DNA of 64,000 bases from Dokdonia sinensis (GCF_003688895.1 NZ_REFV01000011.1:62001-126000), one strand, 5' to 3'; positions 52,604 to 61,391 are shown, counted from the first letter of the stretch. Notes: generated by a model from the sequence alone, not told the origin. Made by a program: numbers and translations.

Positions 52604-52628
52604 ATCCTCTAGGAAAGGTGAAGAGGAT
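52604..52628. repeat. Small hairpin between the FkbM and GT2 genes
   Basis: ATCCTCT / AGAGGAT with an 11-base loop, touching the stop codon of the minus-strand GT2 gene. No T-run follows on either strand in the right place, so termination is doubtful. Confidence 0.3.
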
Positions 52629-53500
52629 CATTTAATACGAAGAGATCGTTTCAGTTTTTTCCACAACTTACCTAAAAAATAATGTCTATAAAGAATGACT
52701 TTTTGATTGTAAGGATGTAAATGCCAAAAAATATGCTTTCCCAAAGATTTTTCCAGATCGAAAATATCATTCACCGCATTTCTTAAATTAACAGCACTTG
52801 CTTGTTCCTCGTGTACTCGAAAAGATATTAATGTTTCATCTATGAAAGCAATATCTCCGTAATTCATTAGCCTATACCAATATTCGATATCCAATGCTTG
52901 TTTAAGCTCAGTATTAAAAGGACCTGTACGAAGCATAATATCTCTTTTAAGTAACGTAGCTGGTGGCTCACCTATTTTATTAACAGGTACTCCTAAGAGG
53001 TTTTTATTCTTTAAAAGTTCTCTTCCCTTATATACCTGATTAGGTTCGATTCTAATATTATGCCAATGAGTGTGCAATGATTTGTATTTTTCTACCCAAT
53101 CCACATCCCTTGGATTTGCTGTATCATAAATAAAGTGACGTTTGCAATACACCATAGCTATGTTTGTATCACTTAATGCAAGGCGAACCATTTTTTCTGT
53201 ACAATCTGAGCGCAAAACGTCATCCTGAAAGAGAAATTTAATATACTTTCCATTCGCCTTTTCAACAGTATTATTCCAGTTTGCTCCAATTCCAAGAGGC
53301 TCGTGACTATATATATAAACAGGAAAGGATACGCTTTCGCGAAAGCGTTCTAATATCTCCATCGTACAGTCGCTACTTTGATCATCACTAATGACCACTT
53401 CAATATTTTTGTAAGTTTGATTTTTAACGGAAGTTAGTGCTTCCTCGAGATAAAGCGCTCCATTGTATGTAGGAATGCAAATAGAAACTAAAGGATCCAT
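52628..53500 (-). CDS. Glycosyltransferase family 2
   Basis: 290 residues: V-S-I-C-I-P-T-Y-N-G, V-V-I-S-D-D-Q-S-S-D-C-T and F-L-F-Q-D-D-V. It carries the only palindrome copy in the 42.4-64 kb half, at residues reading E-R-F-R-E-S. It lies 6 bases after the upstream GT2 gene. Confidence 0.87.
   Translation of the reverse strand: MDPLVSICIPTYNGALYLEEALTSVKNQTYKNIEVVISDDQSSDCTMEILERFRESVSFPVYIYSHEPLGIGANWNNTVEKANGKYIKFLFQDDVLRSDCTEKMVRLALSDTNIAMVYCKRHFIYDTANPRDVDWVEKYKSLHTHWHNIRIEPNQVYKGRELLKNKNLLGVPVNKIGEPPATLLKRDIMLRTGPFNTELKQALDIEYWYRLMNYGDIAFIDETLISFRVHEEQASAVNLRNAVNDIFDLEKSLGKHIFWHLHPYNQKVILYRHYFLGKLWKKLKRSLRIK
53331..53348. repeat. Highly iterated palindrome, copy 13
   Basis: ACGCTTTCGCGAAAGCGT, 18-base perfect palindrome in a GT2 gene, read as R-F-R-E-S; isolated from all other copies. 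Confidence 0.95.
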
Positions 53501-53506
53501 GTGAAA

Positions 53507-54352
53507 TTATTTTATAGTGAAAAGTGTAAAGCCAAAAAGCCTTTTAGTAAGGTTATTTATTAAAAACTTCTCACTCTTGAGTTTACTTTCAAATCCCTCT
53601 TGCATTACATCGAGTTGCTTCTTACTATGAGCAATATCGTTTAGTTTTTCTGCCAATTTACGATGATATACTTTACTATACTTCTTTACGATGTAATCTC
53701 GATTTGCTACTAACATTTCGTCAGTAAATGTTCTAATCATCGAATTACTAGAAACAAAATATTTGAACGTAATTTGATGTAAATGGTGAAATTTTATATT
53801 TCTCACACCGAGAGCAATCCAAAATTCCCAATCTTCGTGACCTTGATAGGGCATTCTTTCATCGTAACCACCTACTTTTTCCCACAATTCTTTTCTGTAA
53901 ATGGCACAAGCATCGATAAAATTGCTTATCAACATCCTGTCAAGATTAAATTCACTAATCCCCCAGACACCACTCTTTTCCCCAAAATATTCGGCATTTC
54001 CGTGAACTACTCCTATTTTACTATTGGAATTTAGTAAATCTATCGCCTCTTGTCCAAACTCTTTAATTACTAAATTATCTGAATCTAATGGTAAAATATA
54101 ATTCCCAACAGCTTTCGAAATGCCAAAATTTCGCGTCTTACCTAAACCTTCATTAGGTTTTGAGAAATACTTAAAACGTTTATCTTTTGCTACCCAAGCA
54201 TTAGCAGTAGCTTCCGTATTATCAGTAGAGCCGTCATTTACAATAATTGCTTCCCAATTTTGAAAATTTTGATTCAAAACAGACGCTAAAGTTTTCTCTA
54301 GAGTTTTTTCTGAATTATAACAGGGGATAATTATACTTAGTTCAGGATTCAT
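53507..54352 (-). CDS. Glycosyltransferase family 2
   Basis: 281 residues: L-S-I-I-I-P-C-Y-N-S-E, I-I-V-N-D-G-S-T-D-N-T, L-P-L-D-S-D-N and Q-G-H-E-D-W-E-F-W. It resembles the GT2 at 45383 (both have L-P-L-D-x-D and E-D-W-E-F-W-x-A). The start overlaps the upstream stop by one base (TAATG). Confidence 0.87.
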   Translation of the reverse strand: MNPELSIIIPCYNSEKTLEKTLASVLNQNFQNWEAIIVNDGSTDNTEATANAWVAKDKRFKYFSKPNEGLGKTRNFGISKAVGNYILPLDSDNLVIKEFGQEAIDLLNSNSKIGVVHGNAEYFGEKSGVWGISEFNLDRMLISNFIDACAIYRKELWEKVGGYDERMPYQGHEDWEFWIALGVRNIKFHHLHQITFKYFVSSNSMIRTFTDEMLVANRDYIVKKYSKVYHRKLAEKLNDIAHSKKQLDVMQEGFESKLKSEKFLINNLTKRLFGFTLFTIK

Positions 54353-55212
54353 TATTTGATATTAAAACGACGGTGTAAATAATAGAGTCTTTTTAAAATT
54401 GGACTAGTCGGATATCTCATCTTGGCAAGACTACTTAAAACTTCTTTAATTTTTATGCGAACGATTATTTTTTCAGGATCATTTAGGTAAGGTGAAACTA
54501 TTTTATAAAAACTTAAGTAGTTTTCTTTTTCTTTAAACTTATCTAGTTTTGACCATAATCCCTCATTATGAATTCGATAAACGCTCATTACATCATCTAA
54601 GCATTTTATTTTTTTCCCTTCTGCACATATTAAATATAATCCCATATCGCCAAAAGGAAGTTTATTAAACCAAGTAGAAAATTTAATTATATCAGGCTTT
54701 CTTGTAACTACACTTGCTGTTGTAATAAAATTATAATATTCTAATAAATCTTTATAGATATACTCTCCATTACTAGAAATATCAGGTATTGGATGAAGAC
54801 TCAGGTCATTAGAATTTCTTAATAAATTAGCTCGGTGGAAACAGATATTAAAATCTTCGTTTACGTCTAAAAAATCCACCTGCTTTTGAAGTTTTAATGG
54901 GTCTGTCCAATAATCATCACCATCTGAAAGGGCAATATAATTACCCTTTGCTTTTTTTAGACAAAAAACCCACGGTTTTTTACCTTGAGAATATATGTTT
55001 TCTTCCTGATAGATTGGTTTTATTAATTGAGGATATTTTTTTTCGTAATCTCTTATAATTTGCGAAGTTCCATCTGTGGAACAATCGTCGTGAATTATAA
55101 TTTCAAAATCAAAATTACATTCTTGCATTAAAAAGCTATCTATAGCTTGAGAAATATACTTTTGCTGATTGTAGGTCGCACAAACTATTGAAACTTTTGG
55201 TATAGACGTCAT
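54352..55212 (-). CDS. Glycosyltransferase family 2
   Basis: 286 residues: V-S-I-V-C-A-T-Y-N-Q-Q, I-I-I-H-D-D-C-S-T-D-G-T and A-L-S-D-G-D-D-Y-W-T-D-P-L-K-L, the signature of a GT2 subgroup found widely in O-antigen loci. The ATG overlaps the ATP-grasp stop (ATGA). Confidence 0.88.
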   Translation of the reverse strand: MTSIPKVSIVCATYNQQKYISQAIDSFLMQECNFDFEIIIHDDCSTDGTSQIIRDYEKKYPQLIKPIYQEENIYSQGKKPWVFCLKKAKGNYIALSDGDDYWTDPLKLQKQVDFLDVNEDFNICFHRANLLRNSNDLSLHPIPDISSNGEYIYKDLLEYYNFITTASVVTRKPDIIKFSTWFNKLPFGDMGLYLICAEGKKIKCLDDVMSVYRIHNEGLWSKLDKFKEKENYLSFYKIVSPYLNDPEKIIVRIKIKEVLSSLAKMRYPTSPILKRLYYLHRRFNIK

Positions 55213-56213
55213 ATAATTTCTATAGATTTGAATTGTATCCTATTTGCCGTTTTGATTTTTAAATGGTCCGTCTGATTTTTTTGGAGCCAATCTATAATAG
55301 CTTTAGGCAAATTTACCCCAGCTGCATGTGTAAAGGGATAGCCTCCACCAAATCGAGCATTAAATTCTAACACCTTAAATTTATTGTCTTCTACTAAAAT
55401 ATCAACATCTAAATTTCCAATATGTTTGAGTTTAGCAGAGATAGCTTTTCCTATTTCCTCCAGTTCTCTATGGTTTGTTATCAGTTCTGAAATATCTGTT
55501 TCTCCAGAACGCATGGCAATTTTTCGCTTTACAAAGGTTCCTGAATAATTAGTATTTAAATCGTTAATAATGTCCAGTCCATACTCTTCACCAGCAATCA
55601 TTTTTTGAAAAATTACTCTGTTATCTGGAGTTAAACTAGACTCATATTTTAAGTAACATTCGTTTATTTGTTTCTGAATGTATTTATTAAAAAATAATAA
55701 TTCTTCCATATTGTCGGCTCTATAAACACCTATAGACCCCATTCCCCATCTTGGTTTAAGGATGAGAGGGTAATGAATTAGATTTCTATCTAAATCACTT
55801 TTAAGAAGCGATATTTCTATATAACTTTTAGGAGTATCAAAGCCATTCTTTGTTAAAAAATTATATGTTAACCACTTATCGTTACATAACTCAATAATTT
55901 GAGCATTCGAAACAAGTACCGTAATTCCATTTTTTAAAAAAACCCTTTTATTTCTAGATAAGACGAGTAAATCGATATCAAATAGAGGAATAACAAGAGT
56001 AATTTTATGCTTTCTGCAATATGATAATATTACTTGAATATATTCTTTATCGTATATTTGAGGAGAGACTAAAGTATGATCTGCAAATTTAAAGGACGAA
56101 CATAGTTCAGTCGAATTGGACACGTGTAGTTTTCCAGCTAAAGGTTCAATAGCCTCTTTAAAGTATTTAACCAAATAACTTCTTCTTCCAGCACTAGTTA
56201 AAAGTATATTCAT
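55209..56213 (-). CDS. ATP-grasp family ligase
   Basis: 334 residues. It has an N-terminal pre-ATP-grasp domain starting L-L-T-S-A-G-R-R-S-Y-L-V and an ATP-binding segment (Y-P-L-I-L-K-P-R-W-G-M-G-S). The late V-L-E-F-N-A-R-F-G-G-G-Y-P carries the metal-binding E and N residues. It resembles carbamoyl-phosphate-synthase-type ATP-grasp proteins in polysaccharide loci, which join a carboxylate to an amine or similar group by way of an acyl phosphate. The substrate is unknown; it may attach an amino acid or other acid to an amino sugar. Confidence 0.82.
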   Translation of the reverse strand: MNILLTSAGRRSYLVKYFKEAIEPLAGKLHVSNSTELCSSFKFADHTLVSPQIYDKEYIQVILSYCRKHKITLVIPLFDIDLLVLSRNKRVFLKNGITVLVSNAQIIELCNDKWLTYNFLTKNGFDTPKSYIEISLLKSDLDRNLIHYPLILKPRWGMGSIGVYRADNMEELLFFNKYIQKQINECYLKYESSLTPDNRVIFQKMIAGEEYGLDIINDLNTNYSGTFVKRKIAMRSGETDISELITNHRELEEIGKAISAKLKHIGNLDVDILVEDNKFKVLEFNARFGGGYPFTHAAGVNLPKAIIDWLQKNQTDHLKIKTANRIQFKSIEII

Positions 56214-56217
56214 TTTG

Positions 56218-56901
56218 TTATACTTTGAAGTATTTAGTAAACTCAGTCTGCGGATGAAGGGATTTTATATACGATTCTTTATAAACATACACAGTAAATT
56301 CAAATAAAGCATAGTTATGCTTTATTTCAAAAAATCTACTTAGTTCGTCATTAATGAAGTTTAATATTTTTGGTAAGTTGGCATAATAGGACTGTGTTTG
56401 GTAATAGTCCACAAAAGGAGAAACAAAATTAAATGCAATACCTTTTGTACACATATCAAATGCGTTTTTTAATAAATTCTGGGAAAAACTTTCCCATTCT
56501 CTAATTGAGCTTTCCCCTCTTTGATGAAAAACCCCACTAAGTACCACAAAATCGTAAGTATCATTGAAACTTGACTCCGCAATATCCCTATGAAAAAAAT
56601 TAAGTGAGGGAAATCTGTTTCTGGATTCCTTGACATATTCTTTAAGAATTTCTGACCCACTATATATTATTTCTTTATCCGGATAGTTATCTAGAATAAA
56701 TTGCTGAAGATCTGCCATACCCATACCTATCTCGTGTACGGTTATATGATTTTCTTCTTTGAAAATTCCACAAACATTAAGAAACCTTAATTTTTTATGC
56801 TCAATAGATTCTGAGCTTACGGCCATAGGAGTGCCTTTAAAACTCTGATAAAGCTTTCTATAAATTTTTTCTTGTTTTGTTCTGGTTGGATTATTATCCA
56901 T
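56218..56901 (-). CDS. SAM-dependent methyltransferase-like protein
   Basis: 227 residues: V-H-E-I-G-M-G-M-A-D-L at motif I, D-F-V-V-L-S-G-V-F-H-Q-R-G-E at motif IV and a Rossmann-like layout. The glycine-rich loop is G-M-G-M instead of G-x-G-x-G. It overlaps the GNAT stop by eight bases and precedes the ATP-grasp gene by four. It probably modifies the same unusual sugar as its neighbours. Confidence 0.7.
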   Translation of the reverse strand: MDNNPTRTKQEKIYRKLYQSFKGTPMAVSSESIEHKKLRFLNVCGIFKEENHITVHEIGMGMADLQQFILDNYPDKEIIYSGSEILKEYVKESRNRFPSLNFFHRDIAESSFNDTYDFVVLSGVFHQRGESSIREWESFSQNLLKNAFDMCTKGIAFNFVSPFVDYYQTQSYYANLPKILNFINDELSRFFEIKHNYALFEFTVYVYKESYIKSLHPQTEFTKYFKV

Positions 56902-57415
56902 AAAATTCTCTTTTCAAAATTGAATAAACTAGTTTATTTTCATAACTCCTATTCGAATAATAGTGCTCTCTTAAAACACCGTCTATTTGAAATCCAAGCT
57001 TCAAATACATCTTATTTGCTTGTAGAAATCGTTCTGAAGTTTGCAAAAATACCTTATTCAAATTCAATCTTTCAAAGGCGAAATTTAAAATCAGTCTTGT
57101 TGATTCCGAGCCCATTCCGCCAGATCTATTATCGTTTGTAGCGATAAATATATTGAACATACAATGCCTATTGATATAGTCAATATTTCCCAAGCCTACA
57201 TTTCCAATATGCTTATCGTTGTCGATTCGACAAATCGCGAAAACATATCTCGTCTTATCATTTTTTATAGAATCATACCATTCTAGCTGATTTTCAAAAG
57301 ACAGCACCGGCAGATAGCCCATAATTTCGCTAATTACTGAATCATTTATCCACTTTTGTGTCAAATGAATGTCTGTTTTTTCAAGTATTCTTAAGTAAAC
57401 TTTATCACCCTTCAT
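56894..57415 (-). CDS. GNAT-family N-acetyltransferase (RimJ/RimL or PseH-like)
   Basis: The protein has 173 residues starting MKGDKVYLRILEKTD. An upstream in-frame start at 57469 would overlap the previous gene by 53 bases, while the ATG at 57415 lies one base after its stop. GNAT acetyl-CoA site: G-N-V-G-L-G-N-I and R-S-G-G-M-G-S-E-S-T-R. The C-terminal G-F-Q-I-D-G-V-L-R-E-H is typical. With the DegT aminotransferase nearby, N-acylation of an amino sugar is the natural reading. Confidence 0.82.
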   Translation of the reverse strand: MKGDKVYLRILEKTDIHLTQKWINDSVISEIMGYLPVLSFENQLEWYDSIKNDKTRYVFAICRIDNDKHIGNVGLGNIDYINRHCMFNIFIATNDNRSGGMGSESTRLILNFAFERLNLNKVFLQTSERFLQANKMYLKLGFQIDGVLREHYYSNRSYENKLVYSILKREFYG

Positions 57416-57416
57416 A

Positions 57417-58346
57417 TCAGAATATTTTAGCCGTTTTTGTTTTATTATTTCTTGTTTGAGGATAATCATTGAATAGTTTAGGATTTATAAGGCAAATACC
57501 CAAGATTAGTGCTAGTTGCATAAATCCGGGAACGCCTGTCAAAAACAAGAAAAAATGCATACTCAATATTAAAAATATAATAATCTTATTATATCTATTT
57601 GTAAAAAGAATTATGATAACTGACAGTTCAACTATTATTGAAAGAATGGAAAGAATGGAAAAAATATAATTGTTAGAAGAATAATCAAAAAATGGCTCAT
57701 TAAATGTATAGTGCAAAAAACTGTCTAGAAAACGTTCGTATAAAATATTCTGACTTGTGCCTCCTTGCATCCATTCTATTAAAGTCGTTACCGGGAAAAT
57801 TTTAGCTAAACCCGCAGAAAAATAAATATATACAAACCATGCAGAAACTAATTCAATAGGCCATCTATACGAATTATATTGAATATTTTGAGTTTGTAAT
57901 GTCTTTCCAAAAACTAAAGCATCTAGTGATATATTATCAGAGCTTTTGCTAAAGCAAATTATTAGTAAAGGAAACCATATATACAACCACGGAACTGGAG
58001 CATCAAAGTTGATGTACCAAAAATCAAATAAAAACAAAAAAGAAATAAATAATAAAGGAGCCACAAATCGTGTTAAAAATCCTAATATTAACAAAACACT
58101 TAGGACTGGAACAATTATTTGAAGATAATCTACTAGGGTTGAAGCAATAAGTGTATCTAAAAAAGATGGGAAAATTGTTACTGTTTCTGAAGTTCCACCT
58201 GCTACTTGTAATAAATCGATTAGTTTACTATTTGACGAGTAAAATATTTGAAGTCCAAGTAGGATTCTAAAAATAGCCAACTGATTTCCAGAGCCTGCAA
58301 AATTTATTCTATTTAAAATATTATTTTCAAAAACACTATAGCTCAT
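57417..58346 (-). CDS. HTTM-like polytopic membrane protein
   Basis: The product has 309 residues from MSYSVFENN; an in-frame start at 58400 is possible but overlaps the previous gene more. About seven hydrophobic segments are present. The opening L-A-I-F-R-I-L-L-G-L-Q-I-F and the W-L-Y-I-W-F-P region with a later Y-F-S-A-G-L-A-K fit HTTM proteins, relatives of the membrane part of vitamin-K-dependent gamma-carboxylase. I see no clear carboxylase active site. It is very AT-rich. It overlaps the unknown membrane protein upstream, forming a pair. Confidence 0.6.
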   Translation of the reverse strand: MSYSVFENNILNRINFAGSGNQLAIFRILLGLQIFYSSNSKLIDLLQVAGGTSETVTIFPSFLDTLIASTLVDYLQIIVPVLSVLLILGFLTRFVAPLLFISFLFLFDFWYINFDAPVPWLYIWFPLLIICFSKSSDNISLDALVFGKTLQTQNIQYNSYRWPIELVSAWFVYIYFSAGLAKIFPVTTLIEWMQGGTSQNILYERFLDSFLHYTFNEPFFDYSSNNYIFSILSILSIIVELSVIIILFTNRYNKIIIFLILSMHFFLFLTGVPGFMQLALILGICLINPKLFNDYPQTRNNKTKTAKIF

Positions 58347-59097
58347 AACACTTTTGTATTTGATAGTTCGGTATATAAACTTTACCGTAATATCGTTCAT
58401 CAGTATTCAAAGTTATCGCATCACATATATCTGGATTAAATGTAACTTTTCTAGTTTCAAAATTTACACTTTGAACTCCAACCCAAAGAGTATCAATTTG
58501 CGCGTCGACGAGAGAATTAAGTAAATAATCAAAATTCTCTTTTTTTCCTTTATTATGAAAAGTTGTTGAAAACGTGTATTCGTGAGTGTATCCCAATCCT
58601 AATTTATCTGACAAAAAATAGAAGCCCTCCTTTCTTACATCTAAAATCTTTGGCTTGTTTTCTTCAAAATAGTAATATTTTAATCTATAGATTATCTTGC
58701 TTTTAGAATCACTATCAAAGTAAGATCTATTGCTGAACATCCCAACATTTGAAAAAGGATAAACAGTTTTACCTAATAAGACACAGATAAAGTTCCCTAC
58801 AAATACAATGATTATAATTAACTTAACATTATTTGGTATATTTAATTTTTTACTCTTCGAGTAGATTTTTCTAATAATACTATCCCTTTTTTTAAGGCTT
58901 TTTGAAAGTAAAAAACTAATTAAGACCAATGCTAAAAAGTGAAGGGAATAGAACAACTTTATTTTAAACGAACCTTCAAAAAAACTAGGTAAAGTATTAG
59001 TTTTGATTAAGTTTGATAAGATAAAAAAAATCAATAAAGCGTATATCAAATCTGCGAGGTACTTGAATTTATCCAGAATTTTATATTTGCTATTCAT
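58336..59097 (-). CDS. Unrecognised membrane protein paired with the HTTM-like gene
   Basis: 253 residues: helices at about 12-30, 45-65 and 92-112, then a soluble domain from about 115. Immediately after the third helix is Y-P-F-S-N-V-G-M-F-S, a motif I associate with small proteins beside HTTM genes. The C-terminal domain is predicted to be outside the cytoplasm. It overlaps both neighbours (8 bases with the DegT gene, 11 with the HTTM gene). Function unknown. Confidence 0.6.
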   Translation of the reverse strand: MNSKYKILDKFKYLADLIYALLIFFILSNLIKTNTLPSFFEGSFKIKLFYSLHFLALVLISFLLSKSLKKRDSIIRKIYSKSKKLNIPNNVKLIIIIVFVGNFICVLLGKTVYPFSNVGMFSNRSYFDSDSKSKIIYRLKYYYFEENKPKILDVRKEGFYFLSDKLGLGYTHEYTFSTTFHNKGKKENFDYLLNSLVDAQIDTLWVGVQSVNFETRKVTFNPDICDAITLNTDERYYGKVYIPNYQIQKCYEL

Positions 59098-60172
59098 TAT
59101 TTTGAATAATTTTATTTATAATATTCGAAATAGTAATTATTGCATTATTTTCTAATCCTACATATAACGGCAAGCAAAGAACTCGATTAGATACATCCTC
59201 GCTAGTAGGACACGCTACATTATCTACATAAGGTAATGTATTTAGGGAAGGAAAAAAATAACGTCTGGGATAAATATTATTTCTTTTTAATTCCTTAATT
59301 GATTTCAAAAGTTGTGACTCTGTATTAAAAATTAAAGGATAATAGCTATAATTCCATTCGGTATTGTCCCTTAATTTGACTTTTTTTATTTTAGAAAAAT
59401 CGAGGAGCTCATCATAAAATTCAACAACTCTTTTCCTTTGAGCTAGAATCACATTAAAATATGGGAAAACTGCCAATCCCATTGCCGCACTCAACTCCGA
59501 CATTTTTGCGTTAATTCCTACGTGATTAAAAGTCTCTGACGTGATGTGTCCGAAATTGCACTTTTGCAGTAACACATCCCGCATATCTGTATTATTAGTT
59601 GTGATACAACCGCCTTCTCCTGTATGGAAAATTTTCGTAGCGTGAAAGCTACACGTGCTTATATCTCCGTAGCTTAATAATGAGATGCCTCTGTAAGTAA
59701 CTCCGAAAGCGTGCGCAGCATCGTAAATCACTTTCAAGTGGTGCTTCTCAGCTATTTTTTGGATAGCATCTGTTGCACACGGGTTTCCAAAAACATGAGT
59801 TGCTAAAATCGCTGTGGTATTTTCAGTAATTGCGTCTTCAATTTTCTGTTCATCAATAGTCAGATAATCTGGATGAATATCAACAAAAACTGGCTTGCAA
59901 TTCTCCCAAACGATACTTGAAGTAGTGGCGACATAACTAAAAGGTGTAGTAATGATCTCTCCCCGATTACCTAAAAAATTTAAAGCAATTTGGATCGGTA
60001 ACGTACCATTAGCAACTGCTATAATGTGTTCAACACCCAAAAAACTTTTCAATTTCTGTTCTAACTCTAAAACTAACTCACCTCTGTTAGTAAGCCAACC
60101 ATTATCCCAAGCTCTTTTCAAAATGTTATTATATTCATTTTGTGGTGGTAAAAAAGTTTTTGTTACGTTCAT
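59090..60172 (-). CDS. DegT/DnrJ/EryC1-family sugar aminotransferase
   Basis: The enzyme has 360 residues. The PLP lysine lies in S-F-H-A-T-K-I-F-H-T-G-E-G-G, with V-I-Y-D-A-A-H-A-F-G before it. It transfers an amino group from glutamate to a nucleotide-linked keto-sugar. A dehydratase to make the keto-sugar (RmlB/FdtA type) is not in the window. The amino sugar formed could be the substrate of the GNAT and ATP-grasp enzymes downstream. It overlaps the Wzt gene by four bases. Confidence 0.92.
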   Translation of the reverse strand: MNVTKTFLPPQNEYNNILKRAWDNGWLTNRGELVLELEQKLKSFLGVEHIIAVANGTLPIQIALNFLGNRGEIITTPFSYVATTSSIVWENCKPVFVDIHPDYLTIDEQKIEDAITENTTAILATHVFGNPCATDAIQKIAEKHHLKVIYDAAHAFGVTYRGISLLSYGDISTCSFHATKIFHTGEGGCITTNNTDMRDVLLQKCNFGHITSETFNHVGINAKMSELSAAMGLAVFPYFNVILAQRKRVVEFYDELLDFSKIKKVKLRDNTEWNYSYYPLIFNTESQLLKSIKELKRNNIYPRRYFFPSLNTLPYVDNVACPTSEDVSNRVLCLPLYVGLENNAIITISNIINKIIQNNE

Positions 60173-61389
60173 ATTGTAGAAGAATTATCAACGATATATT
60201 CAGCATTGAGTAACATTGGCTCCCAAACTTGATCTGTATTAATTATTTGAAAATTAAAGCAACTGTTTGAGCGATAGATAGGCTGCTTAGTTTTAATATC
60301 TCGTACAGCTATGCTAATCGAATAGATACCTTTAGAGAGTTGCAGATTTTTATGCCTTAGCGTAAGTTCTAATTTATTTTTTTTAATTAATAATTGTTGT
60401 GTCGAACTATTTCGAAGGAATGAAGCAACAGGCCTCTGTTCCTTATCAGAAATAATAAGCGTAAATTGAAAATTAATATTGTCAGAACTGGTATTAAATT
60501 TTATTTTTATAATGAAATCACTATTCCAATTTAATTTTGGCAAATCAGTTAACGAATTTTCTACATTCAATAAAGTTACAGAATCGAGTGCGATTTGACC
60601 ATCATCAAAAACGATATTACTTTCATTGCCTGTCTGAAATCGCTCATAATACAAATCTATTCCTTGAGAAACTTGACTTCCGATAAACTTTGTTTTACCT
60701 GAATCCAGCATTAAAATTTGTGTGGCAATCCTAGAAACCATCGGCATACTATGAGAAACAAAAACCAGGGCTGTGTTAGGTAATATCGTATCAATCTGCT
60801 TAAAACATTTGAGTACAAAGCCTAAATCTCCTACCGCCAAAACCTCATCTATCAATAATATATCCGGCTCCATTTGTGCGGCCACAGAAAATCCCAAGCG
60901 TACTTTCATACCAGAACTGTAATTCTGTACGGGCATATCTATAAACTCTCTTATTTCTGCAAAATCAATTATACTTTCTACCTTACGATCGATCTCTTCT
61001 TTTGAAAACCCTAATACTGCACCGTTATTATAAATATTTTCTCTTCCTGTCATAATAGGATTAAAGCCTGCTCCTAGCTCTATAAGAGCCCCAACTCTAC
61101 CTCTCATCGTTACCTTACCATGATCTGGGTTAATCAACCCATTAAGGATTTTAAGCAACGTACTTTTACCAGCACCATTATGTCCAATAAGACCCAAACA
61201 TTCCCCACGTCTCACCTCAAAGTTGATGTCCTGCAAGGCGTAAAATTCATCAGGCCTTAACTCATCACTAGACTTCTTCCCTCTTAGATTACCTAAGAGA
61301 TCATAAACGCCATACTTCAAACTCTTCTTAAGACTTTTAGAAAACTTTTTTGAAAGCCCCTCTACTTTGACTAATACCTCTCTATCCAT
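60169..61389 (-). CDS. wzt: Polysaccharide ABC exporter ATPase Wzt with C-terminal domain
   Basis: The protein has 406 residues. The ATPase (1-245) has Walker A G-H-N-G-A-G-K-S-T, the family block A-L-I-E-L-G-A-G-F-N-P-I-M-T-G-R-E-N, signature Y-S-S-G-M-K-V-R-L-G and Walker B I-L-L-I-D-E-V-L-A-V-G-D. Residues about 255-400 form a Wzt_C-type beta-sandwich, the module that in some systems reads the chain terminus before export. Its presence argues for length control by a terminal modification. It sits beside the Wzm permease. Confidence 0.93.
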   Translation of the reverse strand: MDREVLVKVEGLSKKFSKSLKKSLKYGVYDLLGNLRGKKSSDELRPDEFYALQDINFEVRRGECLGLIGHNGAGKSTLLKILNGLINPDHGKVTMRGRVGALIELGAGFNPIMTGRENIYNNGAVLGFSKEEIDRKVESIIDFAEIREFIDMPVQNYSSGMKVRLGFSVAAQMEPDILLIDEVLAVGDLGFVLKCFKQIDTILPNTALVFVSHSMPMVSRIATQILMLDSGKTKFIGSQVSQGIDLYYERFQTGNESNIVFDDGQIALDSVTLLNVENSLTDLPKLNWNSDFIIKIKFNTSSDNINFQFTLIISDKEQRPVASFLRNSSTQQLLIKKNKLELTLRHKNLQLSKGIYSISIAVRDIKTKQPIYRSNSCFNFQIINTDQVWEPMLLNAEYIVDNSSTI

Positions 61390-61391
61390 AG

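Noticed and set aside
52604-52628. Hairpin after the FkbM gene as an intrinsic terminator
   Set aside because: No T-run follows the stem on the plus strand, and on the minus strand an A-run follows instead.
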